From positions 1 to 22,334 of the forward strand of contig JAGODA010000007.1 in the NCBI GenBank assembly GCA_017998475.1: a stretch of 22,334 bases of DNA, in the 5' to 3' direction. Both the position numbers and the translations under genes were made by a program. The notes under the pieces are model-generated. The model made no database searches, was not told where the DNA came from, and was given only the letters and a program-made list of their open reading frames with translations. The stretch is from Spirochaetota bacterium. Lineage in GTDB: Bacteria; Spirochaetota; UBA4802; UBA5368. Below are positions 7,436 through 18,560 of this stretch, one piece after another (the stretch's first letter is position 1; each line of letters starts with the position of its first letter).

Positions 7436-8716
7436 ATGGCGATAATAATAAAGAACGGCAGGGTGGTCGATCCGGCCTCAGGTCTGGACGAAGTCATGGA
7501 CGTTCATATCACCGGGGAAATCGTCTCGAAGATCGGCCAAGATATCCCGGTCGAGCCGGGATGCGAGCTCATCGACGCCGGTGGATGCGTTGTGCTTCCG
7601 GGGCTTGTGGACATGCACGTGCATTTCCGCGAGCCGGGAAGCGAGGACAAGGAAACCATCATCGGCGGATCGACCGTGGCGGCGAAGGGGGGCTTTACCT
7701 CGGTGTGCACCATGCCGAACACAACGCCGGTCATAGACAATCAGGCCCTGGTTCGCTTCATCAAGCTCGAGGCGGAGAAGGGCCCGATCAACGTGTTCCC
7801 TATAGCGAACATCACCAAGGGGGCGCGCGGCGAGGAGATCACCGAGATGGGCGAGCTGGTGAAGGGCGGAGCGGTCGGCTTCTCCGATGACGGAAGGCCG
7901 GTGCTGAGCTCAATTCTCATGCGGCGCGCGCTCGAGTACGCCCGGATGTTCGACGTTCCCATCATCTCTCACGCGGAGGACACCCTTCTCTCGGACGAGG
8001 GCATCATCAACGAGGGGGTCACCTCGACCCTGCTGGGCCTGAAGGGAATACCGCGGGAGGCGGAGGAGGTGATGATCGCGCGCGACGTGCTGCTGGCGCG
8101 GCTCACCAGGGGACGGCTGCATATCGCGCACGTATCGTCCGCGGGTTCGATAGAGATCATCCGATGGGCCAAGTCACGCGGCGTACAGGTGACCTGCGAG
8201 ACGGCCCCCCATTATTTTTCGCTTACGGACGCGGCCGTGGAGGAACACCTCTCCATGGCGAAGATGAACCCGCCGCTTCGCACCGAGGAGGACCGCGTGG
8301 CCATGATCGAGGGACTGCGCGGCGGCGTCATCGATGTGATCGCGACGGACCACGCGCCGCACCTCATGAACGAAAAGATGCAGGAGCTGGAATACGCTCC
8401 CTTCGGCATTATCGGCCTGGAGACGGCGGTCCCCCTTGTCATAACGGTGCTGGTCAAGCGGAACGGATTCTCCCTGGTGGACGCCTTCAGGCCCCTGACG
8501 ATCAACCCCTCCAGGATTCTCGGGATATCCCGCGGAGAGCTGAGGGCAGGCGCGGCCGCGGACATCACCATCGTCGACCCGGAGAAACGAATAGTTGTCG
8601 ACGATTCCTTCCTGATCTCCCGTTGTAAGAACACGCCGTTTATGGGAGCGGAGCTCTCAGGTTCCGTGGAGTATACGATCTGTTCCGGGAAAGTGGTGTA
8701 CACCCGCGGGCGCTGA
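7436..8716 (+). CDS. pyrC: Dihydroorotase, class I
   Basis: Zinc amidohydrolase that cyclises carbamoyl-aspartate to dihydroorotate, the third step of UMP synthesis. 426 residues, matching the long class I (Bacillus/Aquifex-type) enzymes rather than the shorter E. coli class. The metal site DMHVHFREPG has His61 and His63. EDKETIIGGSTVAAKGG (70-86) and TMPNTTP (92-98) are typical. In GFSDDGRP (149-155) an Asp (151 or 152) takes the place of the carboxylated lysine found in E. coli-type enzymes. His179, His232 and TDHAPH (304-309) complete the metal and catalytic set. AAGG about 8 bases before the ATG serves as ribosome binding site, with the start 2 bases after the pyrB stop codon. Class I enzymes are known to associate with PyrB in some bacteria, so a PyrB-PyrC complex is possible. 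The gene is convergent with the kinase gene that ends at 8818. Confidence 0.97.
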   Translation: MAIIIKNGRVVDPASGLDEVMDVHITGEIVSKIGQDIPVEPGCELIDAGGCVVLPGLVDMHVHFREPGSEDKETIIGGSTVAAKGGFTSVCTMPNTTPVIDNQALVRFIKLEAEKGPINVFPIANITKGARGEEITEMGELVKGGAVGFSDDGRPVLSSILMRRALEYARMFDVPIISHAEDTLLSDEGIINEGVTSTLLGLKGIPREAEEVMIARDVLLARLTRGRLHIAHVSSAGSIEIIRWAKSRGVQVTCETAPHYFSLTDAAVEEHLSMAKMNPPLRTEEDRVAMIEGLRGGVIDVIATDHAPHLMNEKMQELEYAPFGIIGLETAVPLVITVLVKRNGFSLVDAFRPLTINPSRILGISRGELRAGAAADITIVDPEKRIVVDDSFLISRCKNTPFMGAELSGSVEYTICSGKVVYTRGR

Positions 8717-8817
8717 CCGTACGCCATCTAAAGCACTACATCGTCTGTTTTATATATCGCGAAAGCGATTCCGATGCCTTCAGGCGCGCGCCGTGCGGAT
8801 ACAGGCGTCATGCCGTC

Positions 8818-11349
8818 TCAGGGGAAAGGCACCCGCACGCTGAACCTCGTTTCCTTATCGCGCGAAAGATCCACATCCCCCCTGAGCTGTCTGGCCAGCA
8901 TTCGGACAAGCCCCAATCCCAGACCCGGCGAAGCCGAGATATCGAAATCCCCGGGGAGGCCGGGGCCGTCGTCGGCCACCCCGAGCAGCAACGTGCTCTC
9001 GGCGAGCTCGAGTGTAATCCGAAGTGTGCCGCCGCGTTCCCCGCCGAAGGCGTGTTTGATCGAGTTGGTGACGAGCTCGTTTACGATGATGCCGAGGGAA
9101 GCGGCCCTCTTGAAGTCTATACCGGCCTGGGCCATCGAGAAATGCAGGCTGATTCCCGTTCCCTCCTCGATGTGTGTTCTCACAAGCGACCGGACAATCT
9201 GTTCGATGTAGGAGTCGAGGCGTATACGATCGCCCCCCTGCGAATGGTGAAGGAGGGCGTAAAGCCCCGAGAGTGTGGCGATTCGATCACGTATTCTGCC
9301 GAGCGGCGCGCCGAGTTCCTCGCTGTGCGTCCTGTTGATTTCCAGGTTTACAAGCGAGGTGATCATGGCGAGGCTGTTCTTCACGCGATGTTGAAGTTCG
9401 CGGAGCAGGAACTCCTTCTCTCTGAGCGAGCGCGCGAGCTCGATCTCGGCCCAATAGCGTTGAAGGGCCACCGATGCCTGCTTGACGAAGGCCTCGATGA
9501 TGGATGTATCTTCGAGTGAAGAACCTCGCGGCGCTATCAGGAGGACATTCCCGTACAGGATATCCTGGCGGGCGAAGCCCATTCCGTACACGGTCCCGAT
9601 ATCGAGCAATCTGTCGATTGCCCGGCATACGAGCTCCGGCAGGGTCCGGCCCGAAAGCTCATAAAAACCGTTGGGACCTATCTGAACGCGCTGACGCAGG
9701 AGTTCATTCCTGTGCTCCGCCGGCATGGGTGTCCGTAATCCCACGGGGCTCCTTCCGAGCAGCTTCATCACGGAGTCGACCACTCCTCTCTCGCCGGCGA
9801 CAGCCCGCACCACGGTCGTTCCATCCTCGGGGTCGAACTCGTTGACCAGTATCCTGTATCCGGGCAACAGCTCCTCCAGGGAGCGCGCGATATACTCGTA
9901 TATGTCGAGATGCGCCGGCAGGTCGATGAAGCCCATCGCCGTGCGGGACAGGAACGCCATATCCGATGAAAATCTGCCGATCTTCTGTTCGGCGGCGCGA
10001 CGCTCGCCTTCCTTGCGCGCGTACTCCATCCGTGAGAACAGCAGGGGCGCGATATAGCGTACCATCTCCTCGAGGTCTTCCAGGTCGCGGTCGTCGTATC
10101 CACCGGGCCTGTTGGCGAGTGTGATTATGCCGATCGGTCTGTCTCCGTACATGACGGGAGAGCAGATGGCGTTGGAAAGCGCCGGGTGGCCGGCGGGAGC
10201 GGAAAGGCCGTCATTGCGGTAGAAGGAGTGACCATCGGCCAGACACCTGCCCCACAGGCCGTTCCCTGTCGAATGGGGGAAGTCGCGGTCCGCGGCATGG
10301 GCGCCGCAGGAGCCTTCGTTCGCTCCGATCATGGAGACATTGACGAGCCGCTCTTCCGCGTCCAGATAGCCGAAGATACCGAGGCGGCTTTTCAACATCT
10401 CGCGGACAACCTCGAGGATGCCGTCGTAAATCTCGTCCCCGGGCACCGTCAGAAAAAGCTGTGCGATCCTGTTTCGAAGGTAGAGCTTCTTCTCGGAGGC
10501 AAGCAGGCGCTCTTCCGCGCGCCTGGTTTCGGTGATATCGCGCATGAAAGCTCCGATACCCGTACCGCCTCCGTCGAGGAGAACCGGGAACTTCCTGGAT
10601 TCGTACACCCTCCCGTTACTATCCTCCACGCTCACAAGATGGCGGTTTAGCCGTATCGCCTGTCGATCGGTGATGAGGCGGCTCTTCGCCGCTTCCTCTC
10701 CGAGAAGTACGGAATCCGTTTTGCCGATCAGATCCCGTTCTGGTTTACTGAAAAAATCCCGGCACGCCCGGTTTACCATGACGTACCTGAGGCTATCGTC
10801 TTTTATATAGGCGATATCGTCGGTGGCATCGAGCAGAGTTCTATAGAGGTCGAAGCGTATCCCATCGGTTTTCGGACCCGTTACGGTTTCCTCCGGGGGT
10901 TCTGTCCGCGCGTGGCGACCGGATTGCGCCGCATGTTTTTGCGGGTGTCCGGCGGCGTAAGGAGAAGCGGAATGCAGCCTGAGAGCCGTTTGCACCGAAT
11001 GAACGAGCGCGTCCGAGCGCATGTTCTTATCGATAAATCCGTAGACCGGTGCATCCGTTCCGGTCAGGCCGATAATCGGTTCATGTAGAGAACAGAGCAC
11101 CAGTAGCGGAATGACGGGACTCTTCGGTATTCTGGATACGGCCGATCTGAATTCGGAGTGCAGAAGAAACGCGTGATCGACGATCAGAAGCCCGATCGGC
11201 GTGTCGCGAGCCATCGCCGCGACGGTGTCACCGATGGTGGAAATCATGGAAACGGTGAATCCGGCGGATTCGAGCGCACCCTTAATTGACGATAAGGCGG
11301 CACTATCCGTCGAAGCGAGCAGAATGGAGTTGTTCTCGCTATCAGCCAT
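8818..11349 (-). CDS. Multi-sensor histidine kinase: REC-like, PAS, two GAF-like, HisKA_2, HATPase
   Basis: 843 residues without membrane segments, so a cytosolic sensor kinase. Residues 1-125 resemble a receiver domain: Asp58 in LLIVDHA sits at the phospho-acceptor place and Lys108 (FIDKNM) at the conserved lysine, but the acidic pair after the first strand is replaced (LLASTD). A PAS domain follows at about 168-285, ending in DITETRRAEERL. A GAF domain covers about 295-440 (ICSPVMYGDRPIGIITLANR), and a second, weaker GAF-like region about 460-635. ELQHRVKNSL at 651-660 is the HisKA_2 phospho-acceptor box with His654. The HATPase has NELVTNSIKHAF (Asn757), DDGPGLPG (793-800) and a GLGLGLV lid box. 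HisKA_2 kinases often pair with stand-alone response regulators; no obvious partner is adjacent. The pilZ gene lies 193 bp upstream on the same strand. The domain order is confident; the signal is unknown. Confidence 0.92.
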   Translation of the reverse strand: MADSENNSILLASTDSAALSSIKGALESAGFTVSMISTIGDTVAAMARDTPIGLLIVDHAFLLHSEFRSAVSRIPKSPVIPLLVLCSLHEPIIGLTGTDAPVYGFIDKNMRSDALVHSVQTALRLHSASPYAAGHPQKHAAQSGRHARTEPPEETVTGPKTDGIRFDLYRTLLDATDDIAYIKDDSLRYVMVNRACRDFFSKPERDLIGKTDSVLLGEEAAKSRLITDRQAIRLNRHLVSVEDSNGRVYESRKFPVLLDGGGTGIGAFMRDITETRRAEERLLASEKKLYLRNRIAQLFLTVPGDEIYDGILEVVREMLKSRLGIFGYLDAEERLVNVSMIGANEGSCGAHAADRDFPHSTGNGLWGRCLADGHSFYRNDGLSAPAGHPALSNAICSPVMYGDRPIGIITLANRPGGYDDRDLEDLEEMVRYIAPLLFSRMEYARKEGERRAAEQKIGRFSSDMAFLSRTAMGFIDLPAHLDIYEYIARSLEELLPGYRILVNEFDPEDGTTVVRAVAGERGVVDSVMKLLGRSPVGLRTPMPAEHRNELLRQRVQIGPNGFYELSGRTLPELVCRAIDRLLDIGTVYGMGFARQDILYGNVLLIAPRGSSLEDTSIIEAFVKQASVALQRYWAEIELARSLREKEFLLRELQHRVKNSLAMITSLVNLEINRTHSEELGAPLGRIRDRIATLSGLYALLHHSQGGDRIRLDSYIEQIVRSLVRTHIEEGTGISLHFSMAQAGIDFKRAASLGIIVNELVTNSIKHAFGGERGGTLRITLELAESTLLLGVADDGPGLPGDFDISASPGLGLGLVRMLARQLRGDVDLSRDKETRFSVRVPFP

Positions 11350-11418
11350 CAGGGTATCGAGGGCGGCGTGGAGGACCTCCGGCGAAGCATACGGTAACTT
11401 TCTCCAGTCGCCGGTACT

Positions 11419-11448
11419 ATAGTAACATTGTTATCGCAGATTGTGCAA
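11419..11448 (-). promoter_or_regulatory. Weak promoter candidate before the HisKA_2 kinase
   Basis: On the minus strand TTGCAC (11448-11443) and TACTAT (11424-11419) are 18 bases apart in an A/T-rich part of the 193-bp gap between pilZ and the kinase. If real, the kinase could be transcribed separately from pilZ. The rest of the gap shows no gene and no clear terminator. Confidence 0.3.
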
Positions 11449-11542
11449 TAATTTTACCGGGAGAAGGGCGAAGGACGGGTAATAAAAATAATGAAAAGGG
11501 GGCCGAGTGGACGCGCAGGGCCGGAGCGGTGTATCCGCGCGC

Positions 11543-11842
11543 TTATACGATCTCGAGTGTTTTACAGGAGACGGTTGCGGTGCCGTCGGGATGCTCGACC
11601 ACCCGCAGCACTTCAAGATGGGCGCGCATCGGGTTAAATTTGGGATTTCCCAGATCGAGGTCGACAGTGATTCTCTCCCCGGGGGAGAGAGGCGTCCCTG
11701 TTTCAATCCGCATTCCGGTGTGGCTCATGTCGATACAGCGCCCGGTATGTGTTCCCGGGGCCCCCTCGCGGGTAAAGGAAAGCGGGGCATCCATCTCCAT
11801 GCGGATGTAATCGCGTCGTTCGTTGTGGTGAAGTCCCGACAT
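11543..11842 (-). CDS. Single-domain PilZ protein (c-di-GMP receptor)
   Basis: A 99-residue PilZ domain with nothing attached. Both halves of the c-di-GMP binding signature are present: ERRDYIR at 8-14 (R-x3-R, Arg10 and Arg14) and DMSHTG at 38-43 (D-x-S-x-x-G). MRIET and LSPGERITVDLDL follow as the beta-barrel strands. Stand-alone PilZ proteins act by binding c-di-GMP and then contacting a partner protein, commonly affecting motility, attachment or envelope functions; the partner here is unknown. A strong ribosome binding site AAAGGGGG lies 8-15 bases before the ATG. It is divergent from the hybrid kinase gene across about 210 bp and upstream of the HisKA_2 kinase on the same strand, which suggests a connection with two-component signalling. 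Confidence 0.9.
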   Translation of the reverse strand: MSGLHHNERRDYIRMEMDAPLSFTREGAPGTHTGRCIDMSHTGMRIETGTPLSPGERITVDLDLGNPKFNPMRAHLEVLRVVEHPDGTATVSCKTLEIV

Positions 11843-11972
11843 TGGTAATTCCCCCTTTGTGTCCGTTTCGACGGCGGCCGCCGTGGGTTGTCCGAAATGC
11901 CTGTTTTTTTATCGGCATGCGGGCTTCATGATTTGAGTCACCTGTTGTACGGTACCGGGGGTCGAAATGCTA

Positions 11973-12047
11973 TTGACTTTACCGTTCAGGACGACACAAT
12001 CAAATATGGCGGGACGCTGACTCTCCGGTGTTCCGCGGCTAGGGGAA
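11973..12047 (+). promoter_or_regulatory. Promoter candidate and ribosome binding site deciding the hybrid kinase start
   Basis: TTGACT at 11973-11978 and CACAAT at 11995-12000 are spaced by 16 bases, predicting transcription from about 12007. AGGGGAA at 12041-12047 is a good Shine-Dalgarno sequence ahead of the GTG at 12053. Together they argue that translation starts at this GTG, not at the in-frame ATG at 11888, which lies upstream of the promoter and has no ribosome binding site. Confidence 0.5.
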
Positions 12048-12052
12048 TTTTC

Positions 12053-15115
<3,063 letters not shown>

Positions 15116-15119
15116 GGAT

Positions 15120-15869
15120 TCAGCGCCTTGTGCTGTTAAGGTAGACCTCGAGGTCGCCGAAAGAGATGTGCAGCCGGACACGCTCGTCGAAATCCACCAG
15201 GCTTACGAGTGTTCCGTAGTGTCTACCCGCGACGATGTTGACCTCTTTTTCCGTGAAGAGGCCCGCGATCACCGACAGCACCGCAGCATCCTCGGCGTCG
15301 ACGGCGCCGAGCGAGCGCAGATCAAATACGATGTTGTCGTTGCGGACGAGCTTGAGGAACACCGCGTTGAATACCTTCCTGGCCTCGGCGAGCACCTCCC
15401 TGTCCTTGATGCCGGTTTTAAACGAGATAAGCGTAGTTCCTGTACCGCGCGAAAGGTTTATGTGCTCCGTGCGCTCGGCGGCCTCCTCGAGCTTCTGGAT
15501 CCGGCCGATGCGGAGCGCCGCGTCGATCTTCTGGGTGAGCATGGCATACGTGTGAGGTTTGATGATGTAGTCGACCGCGCCCTGGCGCATGGCCGTTACC
15601 ACGTCCTCTTTTTTTGACTTGGAGGTAAGCATGATGATGGGAATGCTTCTCGTGATCTCGTCTTTTTTCATCTGTTTGACGACCTCGAAGCCGTCCATAT
15701 GGGGCATCATGATGTCGAGAAGTACGAGATCGGGGTTGCCCGTACGCGCCAGATCGATCCCCTCGCGTCCTGACGAAGCGACGACGACGCTGTGGCCCAT
15801 CTTTTTTATCTGGGCTTCGAGGAGCTTGAGCGTATGTTTATCGTCATCTATGGCGAGAATGAGATACAT
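15120..15869 (-). CDS. Response regulator with C-terminal STAS domain
   Basis: The frame is open to 15995, but the ATG at 15869 is preferred: it has GAGG 5 bases upstream and begins MYLILAIDDD, the first receiver strand, giving 249 residues. The receiver (1-120) is complete: Asp8-Asp10, phospho-acceptor Asp52 in VLLDIMMP, Thr82 and Lys104 in YIIKPH. A short helical linker (about 120-140) leads to a STAS-like domain (about 145-249) with NIVFDLRSLGAVDAEDAAVL as its central strand-helix; STAS domains act as anti-sigma-factor antagonists or partner-binding modules. There is no DNA-binding domain, so output is probably by protein contact. Whether the STAS serine or threonine used for regulatory phosphorylation is kept is unclear; Ala or Asp residues occupy the likely site. 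It is last in a minus-strand run after rlmI and is convergent with the hybrid kinase, which is a candidate phosphodonor. Confidence 0.82.
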   Translation of the reverse strand: MYLILAIDDDKHTLKLLEAQIKKMGHSVVVASSGREGIDLARTGNPDLVLLDIMMPHMDGFEVVKQMKKDEITRSIPIIMLTSKSKKEDVVTAMRQGAVDYIIKPHTYAMLTQKIDAALRIGRIQKLEEAAERTEHINLSRGTGTTLISFKTGIKDREVLAEARKVFNAVFLKLVRNDNIVFDLRSLGAVDAEDAAVLSVIAGLFTEKEVNIVAGRHYGTLVSLVDFDERVRLHISFGDLEVYLNSTRR

Positions 15870-15984
15870 AGGGGCCTCGTCATGTATGGCGTCCCAGTAT
15901 CCTCCGGGGAAAACGCCCCCGTCAAGACCTTTTCCGCCGGCATGATTCCTGGCGGGCATGATGTCGGACCATTCGCGGAAGGCC

Positions 15985-17163
15985 TCAATCGACATGAAGC
16001 AGCAGGGACTTGAGATAGGATGTCTCGGGGCAGAAGACGCTGACCGGGTGGTCGGCCGGGTGCTGGCCGGCGTACAGAATCGAGACCGATCTGCCGGCGT
16101 CGGACGCGGCCCCGAAGACCACCTTCTGGAAGAGGTCCATGCCTATGAACCGGGAGCACGAGCAGGTGAGGATGAGCGAACCGGCAGGGCATTTCCTGAT
16201 GGCCTGCAGGTTGATCTCCTTGTAGCCGCGGCACGCGGATGGTACCGACTCTTTGTTTTTCGCGAATGCCGGAGGATCGATGATGATGAGGTCGTGCGGG
16301 AGGACGTTATCGCGCAGGTATTCGAAGGCGTCCGCGGCAATGAAAGCGGAGCGGTCCTCGAGTGCATTCAGCCCGGCGTTGCGCCGCGCCATAGTAAGCG
16401 CCGGTTCGGAAACGTCGATCGATACCGCCTCGAGCGCGCCACCGGCGAGCGCCGCGACGCTGAAGCCGCCCGTGTACGAAAACAGGTTGAGTGCAGACCG
16501 GCCGGCGGCGATTCCCGCAACGAGCGCGCGGTTCTCCCTCTGATCGATAAAAAAGCCCGTCTTCTGTCCGCGGTGAACGTCGACTATGTAGTTCAGCCCG
16601 TTCTCCACGATCGGTATCTCCTCAGGGGTCGATCCGGTCACCTGGCCGATCCTGTCGGAAAGACCCTCGATCGAGCGGCCCGCGTGGTCGCTGCGCTCAT
16701 AGATGCTTGATGGTGAAAAGACCTCGGCAAGCAGGCCGATGATGTCCTCGCGCATGCGTTCAATGCCCAGGGTGAGAATCTGGATTACCAGATGCCCGTC
16801 GTAGCTGTCCGCTATCAGTCCGGGAAGGAAATCCCCCTCGGAGAATACCGCCCGCCAGGCGTTCGTTCGTGATATCACCCCGGAGCTCCGGCGTTTATCA
16901 CGCGCGACTATCATAAGGTGATGCAGGTGGTCGCGGTCGGGAAAGCGGTCTCCGAAGGAAAGCATGCGTACATTGATCCGGGAACGGCCGTTGTAGTAGC
17001 CGTACCCGATATGCCGTCCCGAGCCGTCGCGGACAGAAACTATGGAACCATCCGCTGCACCATCATCGACCCTCGAAACCGTACCGGAGAAGATCCACGG
17101 ATGCCGGTTCAGGACGGGCTTCTCCTTTCCGGGACGCAGGAAGATGGTGTTGATTTCTCTCAT
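15985..17163 (-). CDS. rlmI: RlmI-type 23S rRNA (cytosine-5) methyltransferase
   Basis: 392 residues, the normal length for the RlmI/YccW family of SAM-dependent methyltransferases that methylate a cytosine (C1962 in E. coli) of 23S rRNA. An N-terminal PUA domain (about 3-75) has HPWIFSGTV. A central domain leads to GQKTGFFIDQRENR (199-212), a hallmark of the family. The SAM fold follows: NLFSYTGGFSVAAL (226-239), Asp250 of SIDVSE and DPPAFAK (296-302). The TCSCS motif (333-337) provides the catalytic cysteine of m5C methyltransferases. It starts 19 bp after the stop codon of the AraC-type gene, so the two are probably co-transcribed; no strong ribosome binding site is seen in that spacer. 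A 115-bp spacer separates it from the REC-STAS gene. The family is secure; the exact target base is by analogy. Confidence 0.9.
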   Translation of the reverse strand: MREINTIFLRPGKEKPVLNRHPWIFSGTVSRVDDGAADGSIVSVRDGSGRHIGYGYYNGRSRINVRMLSFGDRFPDRDHLHHLMIVARDKRRSSGVISRTNAWRAVFSEGDFLPGLIADSYDGHLVIQILTLGIERMREDIIGLLAEVFSPSSIYERSDHAGRSIEGLSDRIGQVTGSTPEEIPIVENGLNYIVDVHRGQKTGFFIDQRENRALVAGIAAGRSALNLFSYTGGFSVAALAGGALEAVSIDVSEPALTMARRNAGLNALEDRSAFIAADAFEYLRDNVLPHDLIIIDPPAFAKNKESVPSACRGYKEINLQAIRKCPAGSLILTCSCSRFIGMDLFQKVVFGAASDAGRSVSILYAGQHPADHPVSVFCPETSYLKSLLLHVD

Positions 17164-17182
17164 AGCAGCCCGGTTGGAGTGC

Positions 17183-18328
17183 TCATACCGATTCCCCGCC
17201 CGAGGAGTTCAGGTTGTGCTTGCGATACTGCCCGGGCGAGACCCCCACGTGTTTCGAGAAGGCCGTAATAAAGGTCGTATTTGAGTTAAATCCCGCGGCG
17301 ATTCCGACGGAGAGTATGGAGCGGTCGGGCTCCTCGACCAGGAGCTTTTTCGCCTCGTCGATCCTGTACTCGTTGACGAAGGTGCTGAAGTTCTTCCGTA
17401 TTCTTTCGTTGAGAATCTGGGAGAGCTGGTGCGGGCTGATGCCGAGGTCGCCGGCCAGGTCCTTGAGGGAAAGCTCCTCGTCGGCGAAGGCCTTTTCGAC
17501 CTCCATGATCTCGCGCAAACGCGCGAGAATGCGCTCAAGGTCCAGCCCGTGGAGGCGGGAGCGCTCGTAATGTGACTTGCGGCTTTCAATTTTAAGAAGC
17601 CTCATGTAGTCAGGATGGCGCTGGGTGGCCAGGTACACCAGACAGGTGAAGACGTTGGCCATGAGAACGGCGATTTTAAGCAGGCCGTTGGAAGCAAAGT
17701 CTCCCGCGATCGCGAGCATATTCGAGCTCACGATGGAAAGGGCGAAGAGATATCCCATACGCGAGAGACGGACGGCCCGGCCCGGAGTCTGAGGCCGCCA
17801 GATCGTGGCCATTGATACAAGCGTGGGGAGCATGGCAACAACAAGGTAGAGCTTCGGGAGCATGAACGAAGCGTAGACCAGCCGGAAGTAGGGAGGAAGC
17901 GATGCGAAACTCGAGCTCAGTATGGGGCGAAAATCGACATGCCGGTCGTCAGGAACAAGGCCGTCCACGGCCAGGGGAGCGGCCAGCAGAAGCACCGAAA
18001 GCAGGCTCGGCAGGAAGAGCAGGAGATACCGGCGCCGGAAGATAAACCGGTTAGATATGATCCACTTGTAGCGGAGCACCATGAGGGGAGGGACCAGAAA
18101 GATGATCGGAACCGGCAGCGTTTTCAGGTGATAGATGCCTTCGACGTGATCGAGGATGCCGGTGGAATACAAACTTATATGGAACAGCCACAGGCCGAGT
18201 CCCGCGAAGGAGAAGGAATACACCATATGAACCGGTTCCTTGCTCTTCTGTACGAACTGGCCGAGCGATATCACGAACGCAAAGAGCGCCCCGAAGAACA
18301 TGAAAAAGTGTAAAATGGTCTCAGCCAT
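17183..18328 (-). CDS. Membrane-bound AraC-family regulator (seven predicted TM helices plus HTH)
   Basis: 381 residues in two parts. The N-terminal 235 residues hold about seven hydrophobic helices, near 6-23, 33-55, 68-86, 101-121, 149-176, 190-208 and 215-235, separated by short basic or polar loops. The C-terminal part (about 265-372) is an AraC/XylS DNA-binding domain with both helix-turn-helix units: LSLKDLAGDLGISPHQLSQI (287-306) and SILSVGIAAGFNSNTTFITA (337-356), then the closing VGVSPGQYRK. Such 7TM-AraC proteins sense a signal in or across the inner membrane and bind DNA from the membrane; they are frequent in Leptospira and some Bacteroidetes. Two near-identical 10-bp direct repeats lie just upstream and could be its own operator. 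It is followed by rlmI in a likely operon and is divergent from the acyl-CoA synthetase gene, which may be a target. Confidence 0.9.
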   Translation of the reverse strand: MAETILHFFMFFGALFAFVISLGQFVQKSKEPVHMVYSFSFAGLGLWLFHISLYSTGILDHVEGIYHLKTLPVPIIFLVPPLMVLRYKWIISNRFIFRRRYLLLFLPSLLSVLLLAAPLAVDGLVPDDRHVDFRPILSSSFASLPPYFRLVYASFMLPKLYLVVAMLPTLVSMATIWRPQTPGRAVRLSRMGYLFALSIVSSNMLAIAGDFASNGLLKIAVLMANVFTCLVYLATQRHPDYMRLLKIESRKSHYERSRLHGLDLERILARLREIMEVEKAFADEELSLKDLAGDLGISPHQLSQILNERIRKNFSTFVNEYRIDEAKKLLVEEPDRSILSVGIAAGFNSNTTFITAFSKHVGVSPGQYRKHNLNSSGGESV

Positions 18329-18356
18329 ATCCCTTGCCTGAATGCTCCGTGTTTCC

Positions 18357-18386
18357 TGATACGATCAGGCGACAAATGATACAATC
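18357..18386. promoter_or_regulatory. Candidate AraC-type operator: two direct repeats 20 bp apart
   Basis: TGATACGATC (18357-18366) and TGATACAATC (18377-18386) differ at one base and start exactly 20 bp apart, close to two helical turns, as expected for an AraC-family dimer. The first copy is also part of an inverted repeat CCTGAT-ACG-ATCAGG (18355-18369). On the minus strand TTGTAT and TATCAG, 17 bases apart, overlap the repeats and could be the promoter of the AraC-type gene. Confidence 0.4.
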
Positions 18387-18424
18387 TAAAAATGAGCACG
18401 GGGCCGAATTTCATGATTATAATC

Positions 18425-18454
18425 CTGAAACGAGGCCTTCTCCCGTGTTATAAT
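18425..18454 (+). promoter_or_regulatory. Promoter candidate for the acyl-CoA synthetase gene
   Basis: A perfect TATAAT at 18449-18454 is preceded by CTGAAA (18425-18430) with an 18-base spacer, predicting a start near 18461 and a leader of about 100 bases. A second TATAAT at 18418-18423 lies within a repeat of the same TTATAATCC sequence, 31 bp upstream. The leader is A/T-rich up to 18500, then contains a short GC palindrome (18508-18520). Confidence 0.5.
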
Positions 18455-18560
18455 CCGGGTAGACAAAATATAAAAATTGATGCTATTATTTTGTATTGAT
18501 TGCCGGAGTGCCGCCGGCACGCGGCCGGTGATCGGAGTTTACAAACCCGGAGGTGGGAGT

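Noticed and set aside
8756..8769. Small hairpin ATCGC-GAAA-GCGAT after pyrC as terminator
   Set aside because: Only a 5-bp stem with no T tract following on either strand; too weak to call.
11888..12052. Upstream extension of the hybrid kinase to the ATG at 11888
   Set aside because: No ribosome binding site, a promoter-like sequence lies inside it, and the extra residues match no domain; the GTG at 12053 has AGGGGAA upstream.
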